From contig DASRJH010000199.1 in the NCBI GenBank assembly GCA_035649575.1, forward strand, positions 1-64,000: 64,000 nucleotides of DNA, written 5' to 3'. The DNA comes from DASVAL01 sp035649575 (GTDB lineage: Bacteria > Planctomycetota > UBA1135 > UBA2386). The number at the start of each line of letters is the position of its first letter. Positions within the stretch are counted from its first letter, which is position 1. Of the stretch, positions 41,900 to 49,042 are shown one piece after another. Made by a program: the position numbers and the translations under genes. The notes below the pieces were generated by a model. That model saw only the letters and a list, made by a program, of their open reading frames with translations. It was not told where the DNA came from and ran no database searches.

Positions 41900-42886
41900 A
41901 TGCACAAGCGCTCTCTTCCGAAGCGGCGCCAGTCTCCGAGTCCTCACGACGCGTTGTTTCGGGGCATCTTCGGCGCTCCACCTCGGGCGGCGGAACTGCT
42001 GCGCCATCTCGTACCTTGGCGGCTCGAGCGTCGGATCGACTGGTCGTCGCTGCGAGCCGTCGAGTGCATCTTCGTCGACGAGACACTGCGCCATCAGAAG
42101 GCCGACCTCCTCTTCACGGCTCGCGTGTCGGGAACTCGGACGCAGGTCTACCTACTGCTCGAACACAAGTCGGGGCCGTACCGGCTCACTGTGTTTCAGG
42201 TCGCGCGCTACGTCGTGCGCATCTGGGAGCGCTGGCTCGCCGAACGTCCGTACGCGAGGTCTCTGCCCGCGGTACTGCCACTCGTCCTGTTCCACGGCCA
42301 GCGCAGGTGGCGTGGCCCGCAGCAGCTGAGCAAGTTGGTTGCGCTGCCACCCTCCCTCCGGTCATGGTGCGGGGCCCTTCCCGAATTCTCGTTCGAGATC
42401 GTGGACCTGAACCAGCGCGGCGTTCGCCGGTTGGCTCGCACCCGCCTGCCGCTGCCATCCTTGCTGCCGTTGCTGCACCTCCAGGAGGTGCGTGGCCACG
42501 AAGACACCGTGGCTCTGCTGCGGCGGTGGACGGGTTACTATCGCGAACTGCTGGCGATGCCAGGCGGCGAGCCGATCGTGCGCCGGCTGGTATCCTACGT
42601 CGCTGCCGTGAGCCGCGACGACCCGCTACGCCTGCGCGCTGCGTACAAGAGGATCGACCGAACCACCGAGGCGAACTACATGCACTACATTACGACGGCC
42701 GAGAGAATGCGCCGGAAGGGCAAGCGCGAAGGACGCATCGACTTGCTGAAGGTCCAACTCGAAGAGCGCTTTGGACCGCTGCCCCAAGCCGTGTTGTCCA
42801 GGCTGGCAGCGGCGACGGCGGCGGACCTCGACCGCTGGGCGCGCCGCATCCTCAAGGCAAAGACCTTGCGGACGACGCTGTCCTGA
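41900..42886 (+). CDS. Rpn/PD-(D/E)XK-family putative transposase nuclease
   Basis: A 328-residue protein of the transposase_31/Rpn type, related to recombination-promoting nucleases. SPHDALFRGIFGAPPRAAEL is the typical N-terminus (D..F...F..P..A..LL). The PD-(D/E)XK core is visible as KADLLFTARV...VYLLLEHKSG, with Asp, Glu and Lys in order. TVFQVARYVVRIWERW follows. ATG 41900 is the start that matches the family; the frame is open to 41651 through the tRNA, which excludes the long version. It sits next to tRNA-Ser and SRP RNA and may be a mobile insertion; terminal repeats were not seen. Confidence 0.75.
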   Translation: MHKRSLPKRRQSPSPHDALFRGIFGAPPRAAELLRHLVPWRLERRIDWSSLRAVECIFVDETLRHQKADLLFTARVSGTRTQVYLLLEHKSGPYRLTVFQVARYVVRIWERWLAERPYARSLPAVLPLVLFHGQRRWRGPQQLSKLVALPPSLRSWCGALPEFSFEIVDLNQRGVRRLARTRLPLPSLLPLLHLQEVRGHEDTVALLRRWTGYYRELLAMPGGEPIVRRLVSYVAAVSRDDPLRLRAAYKRIDRTTEANYMHYITTAERMRRKGKREGRIDLLKVQLEERFGPLPQAVLSRLAAATAADLDRWARRILKAKTLRTTLS

Positions 42887-43040
42887 CGGATTGCACGGAG
42901 GCGCACCTGGGGATGCTCGGTCTTGAGTGCCCACTACAGTCCGTTGTGCGAGGCACTCGACTCTCAGTCCGTGGGCGCACCGCCGGTGCACTTGCCTGAA
43001 GTGACTGTCCGGACCCTTCCGTCACCCAGGCCCATGCGGC

Positions 43041-44828
43041 ATGCTGCCTCGCATGGCGGCCTCGCGCGGCAAACAACAACCCGACACACCGTACCAGGTC
43101 GTGGCACGGCGGTTCCGGCCCGTGACCTTCGACGAGGTCGTCGGGCAGGACGAGGTGCTGCTGTCGCTGCGCCGGGCGTTGCAGCAGAAGACCGTGCCGC
43201 ACGCGTTCCTGTTCTCGGGCAGCCGCGGCGTCGGCAAGACGACTTCCGCGCGCATCCTCGCGCGCTGTCTCAACTGCGAGAAGGGTCCCACGCCCGAGCC
43301 GTGCGGCAAGTGCGCTTCATGCACTTCGATCCTCGACGGCAGCAATCCGGACGTGATCGAGATCGACGCGGCGTCGAACAACAGCGTCGAGGACGTGCGC
43401 GAGCTGCGCGAGCACGCGGGCTACGCGACGATGCGTTCGCGCTACCGCGTGTTCATCCTCGACGAAGCGCACATGATGTCGAAGAGCGCGTTCAACGCGT
43501 TCTTGAAGACGCTCGAAGAACCGCCGCCGCACGTCGTGTTCGTGCTCGCGACCACCGAGCTCAACAAGGTGCCCGACACGATCCGGTCGCGCTGCCAGGT
43601 CCTTTTGTTCCGCCGCGTCGCCGAGCCCGATCTGCAGAAGCGCCTGCGCATGATCGCGGAACGCGAAGGTGTTTCGATCCCCGCCGAAGTGCTGGCCGAG
43701 ATCGCGGCCTCGGTGAACGGCGGCGTGCGCGATGCCGAGACCGCGCTCGAACGCGTGCTGCCGCTCGCGCGCGACCTCGGATCGAAGTTCGATCTCGTGG
43801 CCTGGCGTTCGCTCGATCCGCGCGCCGGCCTCGACGCGACCATCGCGGTCGTGCAAGCACTGCTGCAGGGTGATGCGAGAGCCGGCCTGCATTTTGCGCG
43901 CGAACAACAGCAGCTGGGCACCGACGAACGCGAGGCGCTCGGCGAGATCGTCGAGGTGCTGCGCTCGCTGCTGCTGCTGAAGGTCGACGGGCCCGATTCG
44001 GATCTCGTGCCCGCAGCCACGCGCGAACGGCTCGGGACGCTGGCTGCGTCGGTGAATCCGCATCAGCTCGACGCGATGGTCGCAGCGGGTCTGCTCGGTC
44101 GCGAACGACTGCGCCGGCTCGAGGATCGCGGCGTCGTGTTCGAAGTGGCTCTCGTGCGCATGGCGCAGGCGGGCTCGCTACAGGCGCTCGCGGATCTGCT
44201 CGCCGAAGTGCGCGCCGGCGGAGGTGCTTCCGCCAGCGCCCCCGCGGCGACAGCCCAGCCGCCGGTGTTCGGAACGGGGCCCGCCAAGCCGGCCGCAGCG
44301 TCCGCGGCGCCAGTGCGTGGCACGAGTGCAGTGGCCCGCCCGCCCGCGCCGTCGGCCCCGCCGGCGGCCGCGCAGTCGGCCCCGTCGGCGGCGACGTCGA
44401 ACGACCTGCGGGCCCGCGCGAGCGCGCTGCTCAACACGGCGATGCTGAAGGACACGCTCGAACAGTGCAGGCTCGAGGGCCCCAGCGCGCAGGGCGTCGT
44501 GGTGTTGACGCTGCACAGCGACCGCAAGATGCACCGCGATCGACTGGCATCACCGGTCATCCAGGAGGAGATCCGCAAGTCGATCCAGCAGGCGGCCGGC
44601 GCGCCCGTGAGAATCGACTTCCGGCTCGGCGAGGCTCCGGCGTCGCCACCTGACGCGACGCCGCCGGCCAAGGAGGCCAAGGAACCGGGCCCCGCGACCA
44701 AGCGCGTGATCGAGAAGTTCCACGGTCGCATCGTCGAGGTGAACCCGCCCGACCGCGTGCAGCAGACGCCGCCAGCAGGCGACGAGGGGACTCCGACCGA
44801 CGAGCAGCCGCCCGACATGCAGGAGTGA
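43041..44828 (+). CDS. dnaX: DNA polymerase III subunit gamma/tau
   Basis: Clamp-loader ATPase, 595 residues. Walker A GSRGVGKTT lies at residues 60-68, a zinc module with Cys76, Cys79, Cys88, Cys91 and Cys94, DEAHMMSK as Walker B, and TIRSRCQVL with the arginine finger. The AAA+ and collar region end near residue 370. A long Ala/Pro linker (about 395-455) leads to a C-terminal tau-like domain (LRARASALLNTAMLKDTLEQ). I see no A-rich frameshift heptamer, so a separate gamma product is not evident. ATG 43041 and 43053 are both possible starts. ebfC and recR lie downstream but are separated from it. Confidence 0.93.
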   Translation: MLPRMAASRGKQQPDTPYQVVARRFRPVTFDEVVGQDEVLLSLRRALQQKTVPHAFLFSGSRGVGKTTSARILARCLNCEKGPTPEPCGKCASCTSILDGSNPDVIEIDAASNNSVEDVRELREHAGYATMRSRYRVFILDEAHMMSKSAFNAFLKTLEEPPPHVVFVLATTELNKVPDTIRSRCQVLLFRRVAEPDLQKRLRMIAEREGVSIPAEVLAEIAASVNGGVRDAETALERVLPLARDLGSKFDLVAWRSLDPRAGLDATIAVVQALLQGDARAGLHFAREQQQLGTDEREALGEIVEVLRSLLLLKVDGPDSDLVPAATRERLGTLAASVNPHQLDAMVAAGLLGRERLRRLEDRGVVFEVALVRMAQAGSLQALADLLAEVRAGGGASASAPAATAQPPVFGTGPAKPAAASAAPVRGTSAVARPPAPSAPPAAAQSAPSAATSNDLRARASALLNTAMLKDTLEQCRLEGPSAQGVVVLTLHSDRKMHRDRLASPVIQEEIRKSIQQAAGAPVRIDFRLGEAPASPPDATPPAKEAKEPGPATKRVIEKFHGRIVEVNPPDRVQQTPPAGDEGTPTDEQPPDMQE

Positions 44829-45063
44829 CGCGGCGCATACTCGCGAGTTCTTCGCGCCGCCGGGTAAACACACGACGCCGGTTCACGTGCCACTTCTGCA
44901 ACGGGCACTGGGCAAACGCGGAGATGGCGCAGCGTCATCCCGGACAACCGGCGCGATCGGACTACCCGGCTGCGACCGTCGATTTCGCGAAGCCCGGCGA
45001 CAGGGTTTGACAGCATCGTGAGGCCGTGCGAGCCTCTGGCGGTCCTTTCTCTGCGGAGCCACC

Positions 45064-47844
45064 ATGCATCTACTCGCTCGTTCGGCTGCCATGGGCTGCG
45101 TCCTGGCCCTGGCTCTCCCTGCGCAATCCTTCGTCAACTACGAAAGCGGGCCCGTGAACCCGCTGCGCCTGTCGCCCGACGGCACGCGTTTGTTCGTCGC
45201 CGACACGGTCGGTGGACGGCTCTCGGTGTTCGACCTGTCGAACCCGTCGGTGCCGTTCCTGATCGCCGAGATCCCGGTCGGCATGGACCCCGTGTCCGTG
45301 CACCCGCGCACGCGCGACGAAGTGTGGGTGACGAACCTGCTGTCCGACAGTGTGAGCATCGTCAGCGTCAGCGCCGGGCGCGTGATCGACACGCTGCGTG
45401 TCGTCGACGAGCCGAGCGACGTGGTTTTCGCGAGCGGCAAGGCGTTCGTCTCCGCGGCGACTACCGATGAAGTGGAAGTATTCGACGCCGTCACGAGGGT
45501 GCCGCTCGGCACCGTCGCGTTGTTCGGCAAGGATCCGCGCTCGCTCGCCGTGAGCCCCGATGGCAGCCGCGTCTACGCCGTGATCCAGCGCTCGGGCAAC
45601 GGGTCGACGGTCCTGCCCGAGAACATGTCGCCGGCGCCGCCGCCGCCGACCAACCCGTCGTTGCTGCCGGCGCCGTCGCAGGGCGTGATCGTGCGCGCCG
45701 ACGATCCCGCCTGGTCGGCACAGGTTCCGTACACCTTGCCCGACAACGACGTCGCCGAGATCAATGCCGCGACGCTGGTCGTCAACCGCTACTTCACCGC
45801 CGTCGGCACCACGAACACGGGCATCGCCGTGCATCCGACGAGCGGTGAGCTGTGGGTCGCGAACACGGAAGCACGCAACCTCGTGCGGTTCGAGCCGAAC
45901 CTGCGCGGGCACGCGATCGACAGCCGCGTCACGCGGATCACGACGGCCGCGGTGCCGACCGTGACCGCGTTCGACCTGAATCTGGGCTTGAGCTACGGGA
46001 CCCTGCCGAACCCCGCGGCCCTGTCGACGGCGCTCAGCGAACCGTTCGGCGTCGCGATCGACGCGGCGGGCGGCAAGCTCTACGTCGCGGCCCAAGGCAC
46101 CGATCGAGTCGGCGTGCTCGACCTCTCGGGGGCCGTCTTGGCTCGCATCGAGATCGGCGTGACGCCGGGCCCCACGGTCAACACGCGGCAGAAGCGCGGC
46201 CCGCGCGCGCTCGCGCTGCACCCGACGCAGAGCCGGCTCTACGTGCTGAATCACCTCAGCGACACGCTCAGTGTCGTCGACACGGTGTCGCGCACGGTGC
46301 TGCTCGAAAAGGCGATCGCGACGGTGGATCCGATGCCCGCTTCGATGCGGGAGGGCCGCAAGTTCCTCTACGACGCCAAGCTGTCGGGCAACGGCACCAT
46401 GTCGTGCGCTTCCTGCCACGTCGATGGCGACACCGACGGCATCGCGTGGGACCTCGGCGATCCAGGTGGCTCGATGCAGGCTGCGCCGTCGCAGCCGTTC
46501 CCGTTCAGCCTCGGGATCACGCAGTTCCACCCGATGAAGGGGCCGATGACGACGCAGACGCTGCGCGGCCTGCAGGGCGTTGGCGCGCTGCACTGGCGCG
46601 GCGACCGCGCCGACTTCCAGGCCTTCAATCCGGCGTTCGACAAGCTCATGGGGGGCGTGCCGCTCACCTCTGGGGACATGAACGACTACGCGGCGTTCGC
46701 GATGGCGATCAGGCTGCCGCCGAATCCGAACCAGCAGCTCAATCGCGCGTACCGCACGCTGCCGGCGGCCAACAACGAGGCGGCTGGCCTCGCCGCGTTC
46801 CAGGCAACGGTGGCGAGCATTCCGCTGCTCGGCGGCGTGGGCTGTTCCTTTTGCCACTCGCTGCCGGGGGGCACGAATGGCCGCATCATCAGCAGCTTGA
46901 TCCTCCAGGAGCCGCAGCAGGTGAAGGTGCCGCATATTCGCAACCTCTATCGCAAGGTCGGCTTCAACCGCGTCGCGGGTCCGCAGAAGGCGGGCTTCGG
47001 CTACACGAAGGACGGCGCCATCGACAACCTGACGACCTTCGTCAACATCCCGCAGTTCAACAGCTGGCCGTCGGTGACGAAGGACGACATCGTCACCTTC
47101 TTGCTGAGCGCGGACACCGGCACCGCGCCCGCGGTCGGTTACCAGTTCATGCTCACGCAGGCCAACGCGCTGACCCAGCCGCTGCTCGACAACTTCCAGC
47201 TCGCGACCACGCGGGCGAACGCGGGCGACCTCGACCTCACCGCCCAGGGTCTGCTCGACGGTCGCGTCGCGGGGCTGCTCTACGAGACGGCCACGGGCAT
47301 GTTCGTCGTCGATCGCACCGGCGAAGGCCCCTACACGCAGGCCCAGTTGCAGAACAAGGCGATCGCGGGCACCGCGGTGCTCGCGTTCACGGCCGTCACG
47401 CCCGGTAGCGGCAACCGTCTCGCGCTCGACCGCGACGCCGACAGCACCAAGAACGCCGACGAAGACGCGGATCCCTATGGCCTCGCGACGGCAGGCTGTG
47501 CCGGCTTCCCGCGCCTGGGTGCCAACTCCGAGCCCAGGGTCGGCAACAGCCAGTTCGGCTACGTGATGGACAACGTGCCGCCCAACTCGCTGGCGCTGCA
47601 CGTGCTGGCGCTGGGTCCGGCGTCGATACCGGTCTTCGGCGTCGAACTGCTGATCGATCCGCTGACTGCCGTGGTGTTCACCGTGCCGAGCGACCCGTAT
47701 GGCAGCGCGCTGTATCCGTTCCCGATCCCACCGGTTGCCGGCTACGTCGGGTTGTCGATCTACGCGCAGTCCCTGTGGCTCGACGCGTGCGGCCCGCAGG
47801 GGGTGAGCAGCAGCGCCGGCCTGCGGTTCACGATCAGGCCGTGA
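45064..47844 (+). CDS. Secreted YVTN-type propeller/di-haem cytochrome c peroxidase-like protein
   Basis: A 926-residue exported protein. The signal peptide is residues 1-21 (ARSAAMGCVLALALPAQS). Residues about 28-430 are a beta-propeller with YVTN-like repeats (LSPDGTRLFVADTVGG, HPTSGELWVANTEARNLVRF, HPTQSRLYVLNHLSDTLSVV). Two haem-binding motifs follow: CASCH at 448-452 and CSFCH at 594-598, with NGTMSCASCH and KVPHIRNLYRKVGF, as in MauG/CcpA-like di-haem proteins. From residue about 810 (GCAGFPRLGANSE) there is a C-terminal beta-rich domain similar to those of two other secreted proteins in the window. A periplasmic or surface redox enzyme is likely; the substrate is unknown. Confidence 0.82.
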   Translation: MHLLARSAAMGCVLALALPAQSFVNYESGPVNPLRLSPDGTRLFVADTVGGRLSVFDLSNPSVPFLIAEIPVGMDPVSVHPRTRDEVWVTNLLSDSVSIVSVSAGRVIDTLRVVDEPSDVVFASGKAFVSAATTDEVEVFDAVTRVPLGTVALFGKDPRSLAVSPDGSRVYAVIQRSGNGSTVLPENMSPAPPPPTNPSLLPAPSQGVIVRADDPAWSAQVPYTLPDNDVAEINAATLVVNRYFTAVGTTNTGIAVHPTSGELWVANTEARNLVRFEPNLRGHAIDSRVTRITTAAVPTVTAFDLNLGLSYGTLPNPAALSTALSEPFGVAIDAAGGKLYVAAQGTDRVGVLDLSGAVLARIEIGVTPGPTVNTRQKRGPRALALHPTQSRLYVLNHLSDTLSVVDTVSRTVLLEKAIATVDPMPASMREGRKFLYDAKLSGNGTMSCASCHVDGDTDGIAWDLGDPGGSMQAAPSQPFPFSLGITQFHPMKGPMTTQTLRGLQGVGALHWRGDRADFQAFNPAFDKLMGGVPLTSGDMNDYAAFAMAIRLPPNPNQQLNRAYRTLPAANNEAAGLAAFQATVASIPLLGGVGCSFCHSLPGGTNGRIISSLILQEPQQVKVPHIRNLYRKVGFNRVAGPQKAGFGYTKDGAIDNLTTFVNIPQFNSWPSVTKDDIVTFLLSADTGTAPAVGYQFMLTQANALTQPLLDNFQLATTRANAGDLDLTAQGLLDGRVAGLLYETATGMFVVDRTGEGPYTQAQLQNKAIAGTAVLAFTAVTPGSGNRLALDRDADSTKNADEDADPYGLATAGCAGFPRLGANSEPRVGNSQFGYVMDNVPPNSLALHVLALGPASIPVFGVELLIDPLTAVVFTVPSDPYGSALYPFPIPPVAGYVGLSIYAQSLWLDACGPQGVSSSAGLRFTIRP

Positions 47845-48024
47845 TCCAAGCCGCCTCAGAGGCGGCTTGGATCACTGGATCTCCCCCGGCGCCGCGGGGA
47901 GATGACAAGGGCGAAACACGCAGCCAGCCCCGCGGCGGCGTCACTCTCGGCCGGCTGGGGCGCCTGCTTGCGGGCCAATCCTCCTGCTGCGACGGTTCTG
48001 TTGCCAACCCGCCTGAGAGGCGGG
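47841..48024 (+). repeat. Palindromic dispersed element, copy 1
   Basis: A non-coding element of about 184 bp between the cytochrome-like gene and ebfC. It opens with a perfect 16-bp hairpin (47841-47856 with 47860-47875, loop CAG) that includes the TGA stop of the upstream gene. A second hairpin is ATCTCCCC/GGGGAGAT (47879-47903), then shared blocks CAAGGGCGAAA (47906) and CAGCCAGCCC (47921), CTGCGACGGTTC (47987) and the end hairpin CCCGCC/GGCGGG (48008-48024). The second copy is at 61138-61270 with the same order of blocks. It is longer here by about 50 bp between CAGCCAGCCC and CTGCGACGG. Confidence 0.7.
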
Positions 48025-48091
48025 CGTGGATGCCGGGCGGCCGGCCCGGCATGATGCTCGGAGTCCGAGACCACGTTCGGAGATCTGCGCA

Positions 48092-48418
48092 ATGGCTACA
48101 GGATTCGGTGACATGAGCAGCCTGCTCAAGCAGGCGCAAGAGATGCAGCGCCGCATGGCCGAGACGCAGCGCTCCCTCGGCGAACGCATCCTCGAAGGCT
48201 CGGCCGGGGGCGGCGCCGTGAAGGCCTACGTGAACGGCAACCAGGAACTGCAGGCGATCAAGATCCAGCCCGCCGCGGTCGACCCGAAGGACGTCGAAAC
48301 GCTCGAGGACCTCGTGACGGGCGCCGTGCGCCAGGCACTGCAGGCGGCAAAGGAGCTGCGCGACCGCGAGATGGGCAAAGTGACCGGTGGCATGAACCTG
48401 CCCGGCATGGGCTTCTAG
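48092..48418 (+). CDS. ebfC: YbaB/EbfC nucleoid-associated protein
   Basis: A 108-residue DNA-binding protein of the YbaB/EbfC family. It contains SSLLKQAQEMQRRMAETQ, GGGAVKAYVNGNQELQAIKI and the D..TLEDLV..AV..A...A.EL pattern (VETLEDLVTGAVRQALQAAK), all typical. ATG 48092 starts the family N-terminus; the frame is open 22 residues further upstream without homology. recR follows after 12 bp, the usual arrangement. Confidence 0.94.
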   Translation: MATGFGDMSSLLKQAQEMQRRMAETQRSLGERILEGSAGGGAVKAYVNGNQELQAIKIQPAAVDPKDVETLEDLVTGAVRQALQAAKELRDREMGKVTGGMNLPGMGF

Positions 48419-48430
48419 GCCGGCTCCGGC

Positions 48431-49042
48431 ATGGCGACGCGCGACCGCACGATCGAGAACCTGATCGAACGTCTGGGCCGCCTGCCGGGCATCGGGCCGA
48501 AGACAGCGGAGCGGTTGGCGTTCCATCTGCTGCGCATCGAGGTCGACGAAGCGCTCCAGCTCGCGCGCGCGATCGAACAGGTTCGCGCCGCGGTCAAGTC
48601 GTGCCGGCAATGCTTCAATCTCGACGCCCAGGATCCGTGCGGAATCTGCGCCGACGCGCAACGCGATCGCAGCATGCTGCTCGTGGTCGAGGATCCGCGG
48701 GAGATCGCGCGCTTCGAGGGCATCGGCTACCGCGGCCTCTACCACGTGCTGCAGGGGCGCCTGTCGCCGTTCGAGGGCATCCGCCCCGAAGATCTCACGG
48801 CGGACCAACTCGTGCAGCGCGTGAAGCAGGAGAAGCTCAAAGAAGTCTGCCTCGCGACGAACCCGGACCTCGAAGGGGAAGGCACCGCTCGCGTGCTGGC
48901 CGAGCGGCTCGCGCCGCTGGTCGCTCAACTCGGGGTCAAGGTGACGCGGTTGGCGCGAGGGCTGCCCGCGGGATCCTCGATCGCGCAGGTGAGCGCCTCG
49001 ATCCTCGCCGACGCGATCGAGGGACGACGAACGCTCTCGTGA
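48431..49042 (+). CDS. recR: Recombination protein RecR
   Basis: Component of the RecFOR pathway for loading RecA at gaps. The 203-residue product has the helix-hairpin-helix region RLGRLPGIGPKTAERLAFHL, a four-cysteine zinc site Cys58, Cys61, Cys70, Cys73 (CRQCFNLDAQDPCGIC), and a Toprim domain (LLVVEDPREIARFEGIG, LATNPDLEGEGTARVL). All are standard. Its stop overlaps the hrpB GTG by 4 bases. Confidence 0.96.
   Translation: MATRDRTIENLIERLGRLPGIGPKTAERLAFHLLRIEVDEALQLARAIEQVRAAVKSCRQCFNLDAQDPCGICADAQRDRSMLLVVEDPREIARFEGIGYRGLYHVLQGRLSPFEGIRPEDLTADQLVQRVKQEKLKEVCLATNPDLEGEGTARVLAERLAPLVAQLGVKVTRLARGLPAGSSIAQVSASILADAIEGRRTLS

Noticed and set aside
43041..44828. Programmed frameshift in dnaX to give gamma
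   Set aside because: No A-rich slippery heptamer followed by a stem was found in the linker region.
44825..45010. Short frame with CHFCNGH after dnaX
   Set aside because: It looks like a zinc or haem motif, but the frame is 61 codons, overlaps the dnaX stop, is arginine-rich and has no ribosome-binding site.
45070..47601. Open frame of 843 codons opposite the propeller/di-haem gene
   Set aside because: Composition is that of an antisense shadow (Arg/His/Asp/Val), with no motif or ribosome-binding site, while the plus-strand frame has a signal peptide and two CxxCH motifs.
47841..48024. Element copy 1 as a riboswitch or leader of ebfC
   Set aside because: The same blocks occur at 61138-61270 between convergent stops, where no gene follows, so a dispersed repeat explains them better.
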